From: JACKOD01 sp041591635
GTDB taxonomy: Bacteria; Pseudomonadota; Gammaproteobacteria; Pseudomonadales; Oleiphilaceae
DNA length: 18,483 nucleotides
NCBI GenBank assembly: GCA_041591635.1
Contig: JBFHRO010000042.1
Location: 1 to 18,483 of the forward strand
Reading direction: 5' to 3'
Positions 6,662 to 14,070 of the stretch are shown piece by piece. The translations under genes were made by a program, and so were the position numbers. Below the pieces are notes generated by a model. It made no database searches. It worked only from the letters and a program-made list of their open reading frames with translations, and was not told where the DNA came from. Each line of letters starts with the position of its first letter. The first letter of the stretch is position 1.

Positions 6662-7675
6662 ATGAATACCAAGCAAAAACTCAAAGTCCTGTGTCTTGTT
6701 GTCGCAGGCTGCTCTGCTGTCGGTGCGGTGCAGGCCGATCCGGTAAAGAAATCCTTTTGTGTCTGGGATGCGGTAGGGGCGAATGGCCCTGTGTATAGCC
6801 TGATGAAATCCAGCAAACCCGCGGCGCTCAAGTGGGGGGTGGATCTGGAATTAAAGGCTTATACCGACGAGAAGATTGCAGCAGAGGATTTTAAGGCGGG
6901 TCAGTGCGATTCGGTATTGCTGACCGGCACCCGTGCGCGGGAATTTAACCGGTTCACCGGAACGCTGGAAGCGCTGGGTGCGATTCCAAGCGATGAGGAA
7001 ATGCGCACCGTTTTGGCAACGCTCAGTCAGGAAAAGGCGGCGAGATACCTGCAAAATGGTAACTACGAAATCGCGGGAATTATTCCGGCGGGGGCGGTGT
7101 ATCTTTTTATGCGCGATAAGTCGATCGACAGTGCTGAAGAAATGCAAGGTAAAAAAATCGCCACTTTCGACTATGATAATGCAGCCATGCACATGGTTCG
7201 CCACGTTGGGGCGGCCGTGGTGGGCGCCAGTTCCTCAAGCTTCGCTGGCAAGTTCAATAACGGCAGTGTCGATATGGCCTACGCACCGGCCGTCGCCTAT
7301 ACCCCTTTAGAGCTTTACAAGGGGCTGTCTGCCAATGGCGGGATCATTGATTTCAAGCTGGCGCAGATGACCTTTCAGGTAGTGATTCATCGTGACAAGT
7401 TTCCTGAAGGCTATGCCCAGAATGTTCGCGATTTCGTGGCATCGAAATACGACGAGGCCTACGAAATGATTGCTTCAGCAGAATCCGATATTCAGAACGA
7501 CAAGTGGATCAAGCTGGCTCAGACCAATACCGAAGACTACATGAAGATGTTCCGTGAAGTGCGTGTCGGTTTGAGAGATGGCGGTGTGTACGATGCCAAT
7601 GCGCTTAAAATGTTCAGAATTGTACGCTGCAAGAAAAATCCTACGCATCCAGAATGCGTGGAGCAAACCGAATAA
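6662..7675 (+). CDS. Second, paralogous TRAP-like solute-binding protein (P2, DUF6091-type family)
   Basis: 337 residues from the ATG at 6662. The frame is open further upstream to 6575, but only the later start gives a clean signal peptide (MNTKQKLK, hydrophobic core, VQA cleavage near residue 25) and has a ribosome site. It aligns with P1 almost end to end without gaps, with more than half the residues identical by eye: AYTDEKIAAEDFKAGQCDSV, TGTRAREFN, FNNGSVDMAYAPAVAYTPLE. All four mature Cys are kept, including the C-terminal VRCKKNPTHPEC. The shared blocks differ mostly at third codon positions, so the duplication is old and both copies are under selection. Differences cluster outside the shared core (for example PSDEEMRTVLATL against PGEAEMKMMLETL), which may tune ligand choice. 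It probably feeds the same permease as P1. Its own terminator follows. Confidence 0.8.
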   Translation: MNTKQKLKVLCLVVAGCSAVGAVQADPVKKSFCVWDAVGANGPVYSLMKSSKPAALKWGVDLELKAYTDEKIAAEDFKAGQCDSVLLTGTRAREFNRFTGTLEALGAIPSDEEMRTVLATLSQEKAARYLQNGNYEIAGIIPAGAVYLFMRDKSIDSAEEMQGKKIATFDYDNAAMHMVRHVGAAVVGASSSSFAGKFNNGSVDMAYAPAVAYTPLELYKGLSANGGIIDFKLAQMTFQVVIHRDKFPEGYAQNVRDFVASKYDEAYEMIASAESDIQNDKWIKLAQTNTEDYMKMFREVRVGLRDGGVYDANALKMFRIVRCKKNPTHPECVEQTE

Positions 7676-7706
7676 TAAGCAAGGTTAAGAGGCTTCATCG
7701 AACAAC

Positions 7707-7734
7707 AAAAAAAGGTCCGTAACGGACCTTTTTT
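7707..7734. terminator. Bidirectional intrinsic terminator between P2 and pckA
   Basis: GGTCCG (7714-7719), loop TAA, CGGACC (7723-7728), with seven A residues before and six T residues after. The symmetry lets it serve both P2 (plus) and pckA (minus), which converge here. Confidence 0.92.
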
Positions 7735-7754
7735 GTATTGCTGACGTATTTATC

Positions 7755-9293
7755 TCAGGCGGGCAGTTTTGGGCCTGCATTGACAATGGCAGCAGAGACA
7801 TCGAACTTCTTGAAGTTTTCAATGAACTGAGCAATGAGCTCTTTTTCCTTGGCGGCGTAGGCTGCGGAATCACCCCATGCCTTGACCGGGTTCAGCAGCT
7901 GGCTTTCGACACCGGCAACAGCGGTGGGAACTTCCAGGTTAAGGTGTTCAAGGTGCTCGGTTTGCGCATTGGCGATTTCCCCACTTTGAATCGCACCTAT
8001 GATGGCTCGCGTTGTCGGAATGCTGAAGCGCTTTCCGGTGCCATAGGCACCACCGGTCCAACCGGTGTTGACCAGGTAAACCTTGCTGCCGAATTCCTCG
8101 ATGCGCTTCATCAGCAGCTCGGCGTAAACACCTGCCGGGCGTGGGAAGAAGGGGGCACCAAAACAGGTTGAAAAAGTTGATTTGAGCTTCGCGGATGAGC
8201 CCATTTCTGTCGAGCCAACCAGCGCGGTGTAACCACTGAGGAAGTGATAGGCCGCCGCTTCTTTGCTCAGAATGGACACGGGCGGAAGTACCCCGGTCAT
8301 ATCACAAGTCAAAAATACAATGGCCTTGGGCTCACCGGCGCGATTTTCAAGCACACGCTTTTCAACGTGCTCGAGCGGGTAGGCGCAGCGTGTGTTTTCG
8401 GTCAATGAAACGTTCGAGTAATCTGGAACCCGGGTGTGCTCATCAATGACCACGTTTTCAACAATGGCGCCAAAGCGAATCGCATCCCAGATGACGGGTT
8501 CATTTTTGCGTGACAGATCGATGGTTTTTGCGTAGCAGCCGCCTTCGATGTTAAATACGGTGCCCTTGCCCCAGCCGTGTTCGTCATCGCCGATCAGAAA
8601 GCGCGATTCATCGGCCGAAAGAGTTGTTTTGCCGGTGCCGGACAGACCAAAAAACAGACAGGTTTCGCCATCTTCACCAACGTTGGCCGAGCAATGCATA
8701 GGCAGCACGTCTTTCTCGGGTAGCAGGAAGTTTTGTACCGAAAACATGGCTTTTTTCATTTCACCGGCGTAGTTCATGCCTGCCAGTAACACCTTGCGTT
8801 GTGCGAAATTCAAGATGACCGCGCCATCGCTGTTGGTTCCATCACGCGCGGGATCGCACACGAACCCGGGAACGTTCAGAATTTGCCATTCCTGCTTGTT
8901 GGCCGGATTGTATTGTTCCGGAGCAATAAAGAGGTTGCGTCCAAACAAATGGTGCCACGCCGTTTCGGTGGTGAGCCTGACGGCCAGGTAGTGATCGGGG
9001 TCAGCGCCAACATGCACGTGCGAAAGGAACTGATCCTGCTCGGCCAGATAGGCTTCAACACGATCCCAAAGGGCATCGAATTTATCGGCAGGAAACGGGC
9101 GATTGATGGGGCCCCATGCGATGGCGTCCGAAGTGCTTGGCTCTTCGACGATGAACCGGTCCATTGGTGATCGTCCCGTACGCTTTCCTGTACGGACTAC
9201 CAGTGAACCATTGGCAGCCAGCGTTCCTTCCTGGCGCAATATCGCCTGCTCAACAAGTTGAGCAGAACACAGATCAGTGTAAGTGGTACTCAC
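7755..9293 (-). CDS. pckA: Phosphoenolpyruvate carboxykinase (ATP)
   Basis: 512 residues, the normal length for the ATP-dependent enzyme. It converts oxaloacetate and ATP to phosphoenolpyruvate, ADP and CO2, the first committed step of gluconeogenesis from organic acids, in the cytosol. Visible motifs: TGRSP (residues 39-43), the metal-binding lysine region AGEMKKAMF (176-184), the kinase 1a P-loop GLSGTGKTT (216-224), the metal-binding IGDDEHGW (234-241) and RFGAIVENVV (273-282). The start is a GTG at 9293 with GAGG 5 bases further up; the next residues match the family start. The gene next to it on the same strand is hslO, as in E. coli, except that E. coli has yhgE between them. It converges on P2 with a shared terminator. 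The 168-base gap upstream is AT-rich (CATAAT within GGCATAATAG near 9370), probably its own promoter. Confidence 0.98.
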   Translation of the reverse strand: MSTTYTDLCSAQLVEQAILRQEGTLAANGSLVVRTGKRTGRSPMDRFIVEEPSTSDAIAWGPINRPFPADKFDALWDRVEAYLAEQDQFLSHVHVGADPDHYLAVRLTTETAWHHLFGRNLFIAPEQYNPANKQEWQILNVPGFVCDPARDGTNSDGAVILNFAQRKVLLAGMNYAGEMKKAMFSVQNFLLPEKDVLPMHCSANVGEDGETCLFFGLSGTGKTTLSADESRFLIGDDEHGWGKGTVFNIEGGCYAKTIDLSRKNEPVIWDAIRFGAIVENVVIDEHTRVPDYSNVSLTENTRCAYPLEHVEKRVLENRAGEPKAIVFLTCDMTGVLPPVSILSKEAAAYHFLSGYTALVGSTEMGSSAKLKSTFSTCFGAPFFPRPAGVYAELLMKRIEEFGSKVYLVNTGWTGGAYGTGKRFSIPTTRAIIGAIQSGEIANAQTEHLEHLNLEVPTAVAGVESQLLNPVKAWGDSAAYAAKEKELIAQFIENFKKFDVSAAIVNAGPKLPA

Positions 9294-9461
9294 TTCGTCC
9301 TCACCCTCAGTATGGTGTTAGCACAGACTGCCACAGCAGCCTCTGAAAATTCCGGCGGCTATTATGCCAAAATAGTCATAAAAAAACGACCGTTTGACCG
9401 CTAGCCCGCAGGTGTCAATTAATGCATTGATTTAAAATATGTTTGTTAATTTGCCAGTACC

Positions 9462-10313
9462 TTAGTGCAAGATATTTTTGCCGAAAATGCGTGCAACATC
9501 GGCACTGTCAAAGCGGTAGTGTTTGCCGCAAAACTGACATTCGACATCTATGGCCGGTTTTTCAGTGAGCAGTTGGGCGGTTTCTTCCGCTCCCATGGCT
9601 CTTAATGCGTTCTCGGTACGGTTTTGTGAGCAGCTGCAGTGGAAGGCAACCGTTTCTGGCGCATAAAGGGTCACGGCCTCTTCATGAAACAGGCGAAACA
9701 AGAGTGTTTCATAATCGAGCGAGTGCAATTCCTGGTCGCTGGTCGATTTGGCCAGTGAGGTGATCCGGTTCCAGGCATCCTCGTCCGTACAGGTTTTGCT
9801 CGGCAGCTTCTGTAACAGAAGGCCCGATGCCGTATGTTCATTGGCGGCGATGATGATCATGGTTTCCAGTTGTTCCGAAAGCTCGAAATACTGCTCGAGA
9901 CAGGCGGCCAGGGTGTGTTTCTCCAGGGGCACGAACCCTTGATAACGGCTGCCCTGGGTGGGATCAATCGTAATGACAAGCATCCCCGATCCCAGCTGGG
10001 TTGGCAGGTCGGCTTGATGAACCTCACCTTGCCACTGGGCAATCCCCCGGATTTGCCGGTCATGGGTGCTTTCGGCCATCAGCAGCTGTACGGCGCCATC
10101 GCCCTTGGCCTGCAACGACAATGTACCTTCGTATTTTAGCGTGCCACCAAGCAGCGTGGTGGCGACCAGGGCTTCGCCAAGGAGTCGTCTCAGTGCGTCG
10201 GGATAATCTTTGCGTGCCTGTATCTCCTGATAGCTCTGGTTCAGTCGAACCAGTTCGCCGCGAATCTGGAATTCTTCGAAGAGAAAGCGCTGAAAACAGT
10301 CTTGTTGGGTCAT
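9462..10313 (-). CDS. hslO: Redox-regulated molecular chaperone Hsp33
   Basis: 283 residues, against 292 in E. coli. It is a cytosolic holdase that is switched on by oxidation together with unfolding stress. The N-terminal domain shows the family pattern FLFEEFQIRGELV and GEALVATTLLGGTLKYEG. The C-terminal redox switch has all four zinc-binding Cys at 226, 228, 259 and 262, giving CxC, 30 residues, CxxC, the same spacing as in E. coli. The start at 10313 matches the family N-terminus, though no clear ribosome site precedes it, so translation may depend on coupling or be weak. hslR lies 91 bases upstream on the same strand and they are probably co-transcribed. Confidence 0.97.
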   Translation of the reverse strand: MTQQDCFQRFLFEEFQIRGELVRLNQSYQEIQARKDYPDALRRLLGEALVATTLLGGTLKYEGTLSLQAKGDGAVQLLMAESTHDRQIRGIAQWQGEVHQADLPTQLGSGMLVITIDPTQGSRYQGFVPLEKHTLAACLEQYFELSEQLETMIIIAANEHTASGLLLQKLPSKTCTDEDAWNRITSLAKSTSDQELHSLDYETLLFRLFHEEAVTLYAPETVAFHCSCSQNRTENALRAMGAEETAQLLTEKPAIDVECQFCGKHYRFDSADVARIFGKNILH

Positions 10314-10404
10314 AGGTCTATCGTGCTGGTCAAAGAAAGTGAAATGCCGTCAGGAAGCAAGGCCCTGAATCCATCCGGTTTGATACAGGGCGAGGACGAA
10401 AAGG

Positions 10405-10827
10405 TCAATGGTTTTCTTTAAAGGCATGGATTTGCCGACGCTGTTTTTTCGTGGGACGACGGGCCGGGGGCAGCTGTGCCGCCTGCAGCTGTTTGCGTTC
10501 CCAGGCACGCTTTTCGCGCGCGGCGAGACTTTCTGCGGTTTCCTGGTACAGGGTGCTCGCCTGCGGCGCGCCGCCTCGCTGGTCGGAAATGGCCAGAATA
10601 ATGACCTCCTTTTCATCGAATCCCTGACGAACCTGAAGTTTGGCCTGCAGTTCAACGATTTTGCCGGGTTTGGTGCGCTGGCCATTGTACTGAACCTTGC
10701 CACCCTCAATGGCCTCCTTGGCGAGCGTTCGAGTCTTGAAAAAACGCGCGGCCCACAGCCATTTATCCAGCCGCACGCCGGGTGCTGTCTCTGGGTTCTT
10801 GTGCTGTGAATCGGGCTTGGGTGGCAT
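10405..10827 (-). CDS. hslR: Heat-shock RNA-binding protein Hsp15 (S4 domain)
   Basis: 140 residues, against 133 in E. coli. The S4 RNA-binding domain covers about residues 17-80: VRLDKWLWAARFFKTRTLAK, EAIEGGKVQYNGQRTKPGKI, then the strand LQVRQGFDEKEVIILAI. A basic tail (RRPTKKQRRQIHAFKE) follows. Hsp15 binds free 50S subunits that still carry nascent peptidyl-tRNA after translation stalls, and helps to free them. It lies between yrfG and hslO on the same strand, which is the E. coli order. The start is the first Met; no strong ribosome site is seen, but the core begins at residue 17 in every plausible case. Confidence 0.97.
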   Translation of the reverse strand: MPPKPDSQHKNPETAPGVRLDKWLWAARFFKTRTLAKEAIEGGKVQYNGQRTKPGKIVELQAKLQVRQGFDEKEVIILAISDQRGGAPQASTLYQETAESLAAREKRAWERKQLQAAQLPPARRPTKKQRRQIHAFKENH

Positions 10828-10895
10828 TTTTCTGGTGGATACGTCGTTGGTTGCTGTTTAGGCTCATTATATTGGTTTTTGCTGGCGGCCCGCGA

Positions 10896-11564
10896 TCAAG
10901 TTGCTTCGCTGCCCGGCCGGCGGGCGAGCTGATCAAATCCGACACAGTTGAATTCGTCGATTTCCCTCGGGGGCTGCTGGCTGTCTGGCTGGGCAATGGT
11001 CAACAGATGCTTGATCCCATAAGCCCGGGCGGCGCGCAGTACGGGCAGACTGTCGTCGATCATGAGGGTGTGCTGGGGGTCAAAGGGGCTGACGTTGTTC
11101 AATCGCGCCCAAAAGCGCGGTTCCTCTTTGGGATAGCCGAAATCATGTGAGCAGTGTATGGCGTCGACATAGCGATCAAGCCCGGTGATGCTAAGCTTGA
11201 GGTTCAGGCTTTTGTGGTGAGCATTGGTGACCAGTGCAACATGTCGCCCGGTGTTTTGAAGGGTTGCCAGAAAGTCACGGACGTGGGGTCGAAAGGCGAT
11301 AAGATGCTGGATTTCTTCCTTGAGCTGACGGATATCCAGGCCCAGTTCTTCCGTCCAGTAGTCGATACAATACCAGTTCAGCGTACCTTCCTGTGACTTG
11401 ATTCGTTGCTGCAAGGTTTGTCGCGCAAGCTTTTCATCGAGCTGATGATGTTCGGCAAAGCGTTTGGGCAGATGTGTCAGCCAGAAATAGTTGTCAAAAT
11501 GAAGGTCGAGCAGGGTGCCGTCCATGTCCAGAAAAACGGTCTGTATCTGTTCCCAGTCAATCAT
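10896..11564 (-). CDS. yrfG: HAD-family GMP/IMP nucleotidase YrfG
   Basis: 222 residues from the ATG at 11564, the same length as E. coli YrfG. The frame stays open to 11696, but the extra 44 residues have no family match. HAD motif I is FLDMDGTL (residues 11-18, nucleophile Asp13), motif II is VALVTNAHHKS, motif III is the Lys in YPKEEP, and motif IV is MIDDSLP. The E. coli enzyme removes phosphate from GMP and IMP. The cap region with HLPKRFAEHH and DYWTEELGLDI is typical of this subgroup. It heads the yrfG-hslR-hslO run. The divergent neighbour cysQ is also found next to yrfG in Pseudomonas-like genomes. The ribosome site is weak, so the exact start is less sure than the identity. Confidence 0.93.
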   Translation of the reverse strand: MIDWEQIQTVFLDMDGTLLDLHFDNYFWLTHLPKRFAEHHQLDEKLARQTLQQRIKSQEGTLNWYCIDYWTEELGLDIRQLKEEIQHLIAFRPHVRDFLATLQNTGRHVALVTNAHHKSLNLKLSITGLDRYVDAIHCSHDFGYPKEEPRFWARLNNVSPFDPQHTLMIDDSLPVLRAARAYGIKHLLTIAQPDSQQPPREIDEFNCVGFDQLARRPGSEAT

Positions 11565-11660
11565 GAGTATCGCTCGCGGGTTTGATAAGGACTGCATGCG
11601 CCATTCACAACCTTGCTCGGGTATGGCAAGCATTGCATTGGGTATAGCAGGACGTTGAAT

Positions 11661-11688
11661 ATAGTATTGCATGAAGGTTAACTGCCAA
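11661..11688 (-). promoter_or_regulatory. Candidate sigma-70 promoter of the yrfG-hslR-hslO run
   Basis: On the minus strand TTGGCA (11683-11688) is followed after 16 bases by TACTAT (11661-11666). The first hexamer is a good match and the second fair. It leaves a leader of about 90 bases before yrfG and sits right next to the cysQ ribosome site. No heat-shock sigma-32 pattern was seen in this gap. Confidence 0.4.
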
Positions 11689-11707
11689 CAAACCAAGGAG
11701 TTTTATC

Positions 11708-12553
11708 ATGACCGCTAGTGATCTCCAGAGCTTGCTGACGCAAGTCGAAATGATTGCACGGGAGGCAGGAAAGGCGATTTTGGAAGTCTATCACTCGCTG
11801 CGCGATTACGAGGTTCAAACCAAGGCCGACGATTCACCGGTCACCCGTGCCGATTTGGCTGCTCACCAGGTGATTGCGGCCCGGCTGCCGGAGGTACTGC
11901 CAGGTTGCCCTTTATTGTCAGAAGAAGGGGGCTTGCCGGACTACGAGGTGCGTCGGCACTGGCAGAGGTACTGGCTGGTGGATCCGCTGGACGGTACCAA
12001 GGAATTTATTGGCAAAAATGGCGAGTTCACTGTCAATATCGCGCTGATCGAGGCCGGTGTTCCCGTGCTGGGCGTGGTCTATGCGCCCGTGCTGGATCTT
12101 ATGTATGCCGGTGTGTCGGGTAAGGGGGCGTGGGTATCCCGCGGAGGGGCCACGAGGCCGCTTCGTGTGGTTTCGGTGCACCGGAATCAGCCGCTGCGGG
12201 TGGTTGCCAGCCGCCGGCATGGGGCGCAAGAGGTGGAGTCGATGCTAAAGGTTGCGGGTACGATTTATCCCGAGATCGTGCGGGTGAGCATGGGGAGTTC
12301 CCTCAAGATCTGCAAGATCGCCGAAGGTGAGGCCGACTGGTATCCACGGCTGGCGCCTACGTCCGAGTGGGATACGGCGGCGGCACAGGCCGTTCTTGAG
12401 GCTGCGGGCGGGCTTTTGTGCGACACACACATGCAGCCGCTGCGTTACAACGGCAAGGAATCTCTGCTGAATCCCTGGTTTCATGCGGTAGGAGATGTGT
12501 CGGTTGACTGGAATCACATCATCGCGGCAGGTTCGGCCCACCAGAGCCGGTAA
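11708..12553 (+). CDS. cysQ: 3'(2'),5'-bisphosphate nucleotidase CysQ
   Basis: 281 residues of the inositol-monophosphatase superfamily. It removes the 3'-phosphate from adenosine 3',5'-bisphosphate left by sulfate assimilation and sulfotransferases. Metal-binding motifs are seen in order: SEEGG (residues 71-75), DPLDGTKEF (92-100) and the late SEWDTAAAQAVLEAAGG. The block GEFTVNIALIEAGVPVLGVV is typical of CysQ rather than SuhB. The ribosome site AAGGAG (11695-11700) lies 7 bases before the ATG. It is divergent from yrfG. It is about 35 residues longer than E. coli CysQ, the extra length being spread over loops and the tail. Confidence 0.96.
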   Translation: MTASDLQSLLTQVEMIAREAGKAILEVYHSLRDYEVQTKADDSPVTRADLAAHQVIAARLPEVLPGCPLLSEEGGLPDYEVRRHWQRYWLVDPLDGTKEFIGKNGEFTVNIALIEAGVPVLGVVYAPVLDLMYAGVSGKGAWVSRGGATRPLRVVSVHRNQPLRVVASRRHGAQEVESMLKVAGTIYPEIVRVSMGSSLKICKIAEGEADWYPRLAPTSEWDTAAAQAVLEAAGGLLCDTHMQPLRYNGKESLLNPWFHAVGDVSVDWNHIIAAGSAHQSR

Positions 12554-12607
12554 GAGGGTCTGATGGGCTTTGTTCAGTGCGGGGAGGGCGTTGGTCGCAA
12601 GAGGAGA

Positions 12608-12937
12608 TTACTGCTGGGCGACAACCGTTTCCTGCTTCTTGCCATTCTTGGTGCAGCCAAGGCAGCGCACAAAGGTGGTTTTCGCCGGTTCAATCACCAG
12701 CACATCAGCGGCTTCGCCGGCGTTACCGCCCAAGGCTGAGAAAGGCAGCGAAACCACATAAACCACCGCACCGACAATCGTGCCGACAAACATGACCGGC
12801 CGAACAAAAACCGCATCACCTGTCATTGCCATGGCGGAAGGCTTTTCTTCCAGCACGCTGGCGTTAGCGAGCGAGGAAAGACCAAGGCACAGTGCTGTGG
12901 TGGCCGCAAGAAGAATACGCATAAAAGGGGTGCGCAT
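12608..12937 (-). CDS. Small exported protein with one hydrophobic segment, unknown function
   Basis: 109 residues from the ATG at 12937. That start is chosen because CAGGAG (AGGAG at 12945-12949, minus strand) lies 7 bases upstream and because it begins a clean signal peptide, MRTPFMRILLAATT through SLANA (about residue 26). The longer open frame to 12985 has neither. The mature part has a short polar start, then FVRPVMFVGTIVGAVVYVVS, which could span a membrane, then SALGGNAGEAADVLVIEPAK and a CLGC pair near the end. The pattern GTIVGAVVYVV...PFSALGGN recurs, from memory, in short proteins of pseudomonads and relatives that databases sometimes mislabel as multidrug transporters. With only one possible membrane helix a transporter role is unlikely. 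A good promoter precedes it. I cannot assign a function. Confidence 0.8.
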   Translation of the reverse strand: MRTPFMRILLAATTALCLGLSSLANASVLEEKPSAMAMTGDAVFVRPVMFVGTIVGAVVYVVSLPFSALGGNAGEAADVLVIEPAKTTFVRCLGCTKNGKKQETVVAQQ

Positions 12938-12996
12938 CGTAAATCTCCTGAATCTTGATGGGTGGCAATGTGGGTTTTGGAGCAAGCTTTGGGGTA

Positions 12997-13024
12997 ACTA
13001 TAACAGGAATCCACAAACTGTCTA
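12997..13024 (-). promoter_or_regulatory. Sigma-70 promoter of the small exported protein gene
   Basis: On the minus strand TAGACA (13019-13024, five of six consensus bases) is followed after 16 bases by TATAGT (12997-13002, five of six). The leader to the ATG at 12937 is about 53 bases. Confidence 0.6.
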
Positions 13025-13044
13025 AAAAATCCCTCGAGTTTGTG
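13012..13044. repeat. 8-bp inverted repeat overlapping a promoter -35
   Basis: CACAAACT (13012-13019) and AGTTTGTG (13037-13044) pair perfectly around 17 bases that include TCTAAAAAATCC. The left arm touches the -35 of the promoter at 12997-13024, so the repeat could be an operator. It could equally be the transcript end of mutM, which stops at 13117. Confidence 0.4.
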
Positions 13045-13116
13045 CTGATGTAAACCTTTTTATCTTAATTAGGGGCGTTAATGCGATGCAGTGCGCGTTT
13101 TGCTGATGTGGCTTGT

Positions 13117-13929
13117 CTAGCGCTGGCACTTTGGGCAGTAAACGGTGGTGCGCTGCCCTTGCCGGGTTTCCTTGAGTGGCTGGTTGCAGCGCTTGCAGGG
13201 CTGTCCGGCGCGGCCATACACCTGTAGTTCCTGGCTGAAGTAGCCCGGCTTGCCATCGCTGTTGACGAAATCCTTTAGCGTGGTTCCGCCTTGGGTAATG
13301 GCCTGTTGCAAGACGGTGCGAATCGCCTCGCTGAGTCTGGCATAGCGTATCCGGGAAAGCTTGCCAGCCAAGGTGCCGGGGTGAATGCCCGCCAGAAACA
13401 GGCTCTCGTTGGCGTAGATGTTGCCTACCCCCACTACCACCTGGCTGTTCATGATGAACTGCTTGACGGGAACACGTTTGGTTCTCGATCGCTCAAACAG
13501 ATAGGTGTCAGAAAACTCCGGCTCAAGCGGCTCCGGACCCAGTGAACGCAGCAGAGGATGGGTTCGCCAATCGGCTGCCCAGAGACAGGCGCCAAAGCGT
13601 CGCGGATCGTTAAAGCGCAAGCAGGTGCCGTTGGCGAAGATCAGGTCCAGGTGGTCATGCCGCGAGGGGGGGTGATCGGCCGGCAACAGACGTAACGTGC
13701 CCGACATGCCAAGGTGCAGCAGCAGACTTCCCCCCGATTCCAAATGCAACAGAAGGTACTTTCCCCGCCGCGCCACAGCGCCAACGACCTGATCTTTGAG
13801 TGCCAGAATTTCAGGGCTTACCGGCCAGCGCAGCAGAGGTTGGCGTACTTGTACACACACAAGGCGTTGCGCCTCGATCTGAGGTGCAATGCCACGGCGG
13901 GTGGTTTCGACTTCGGGCAATTCCGGCAT
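13117..13929 (-). CDS. mutM: Formamidopyrimidine-DNA glycosylase (Fpg/MutM)
   Basis: 270 residues. The enzyme cuts out 8-oxoguanine and ring-opened purines and nicks the abasic site by beta,delta-elimination. The start is set at 13929 because the catalytic residue must be the Pro exposed after Met removal: the protein then begins PELPEVETTRRG, with Pro and Glu at positions 2 and 3. The frame would allow a start four codons earlier, which would bury the Pro. Lys57 lies in RRGKYLLL, the DNA-gripping loop shows LGMSGTLRL, the helix-two-turn-helix VGVGNIYANESLF is intact, and the C-terminal zinc finger is CxxC, 16 residues, CxxC. The gene is divergent from the hydantoinase-like gene. Confidence 0.97.
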   Translation of the reverse strand: MPELPEVETTRRGIAPQIEAQRLVCVQVRQPLLRWPVSPEILALKDQVVGAVARRGKYLLLHLESGGSLLLHLGMSGTLRLLPADHPPSRHDHLDLIFANGTCLRFNDPRRFGACLWAADWRTHPLLRSLGPEPLEPEFSDTYLFERSRTKRVPVKQFIMNSQVVVGVGNIYANESLFLAGIHPGTLAGKLSRIRYARLSEAIRTVLQQAITQGGTTLKDFVNSDGKPGYFSQELQVYGRAGQPCKRCNQPLKETRQGQRTTVYCPKCQR

Positions 13930-13936
13930 GGGTATC

Positions 13937-13964
13937 TTCAATCCACAAAGGCTGCGCCTATAAT
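13937..13964 (+). promoter_or_regulatory. Candidate promoter of the hydantoinase A-like gene
   Basis: A perfect TATAAT (13959-13964) is preceded at 16 bases by TTCAAT (13937-13942), a poor -35. It lies 107 bases before the GTG start at 14071, inside the mutM/hydantoinase divergent gap. Confidence 0.4.
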
Positions 13965-14070
13965 GGCCGCAGACACAGAAAACTGCTGCGATCCGGCAGC
14001 GGGTATGATCGGCTGGCAGGAACTATTCAGGCTGGTGACAGCCTGTAGCGAGTATAAAGAGGAACGGGAT

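Noticed and set aside
11565..11696. Longer start for yrfG
   Set aside because: The extra residues precede the HAD core with no family match. The 222-residue form equals the E. coli length, and the extension would overrun the putative promoter.
13714..14070. N-terminal extension of the hydantoinase-like frame
   Set aside because: It overlaps mutM on the other strand, has no family similarity, and a good ribosome site sits before the GTG at 14071.
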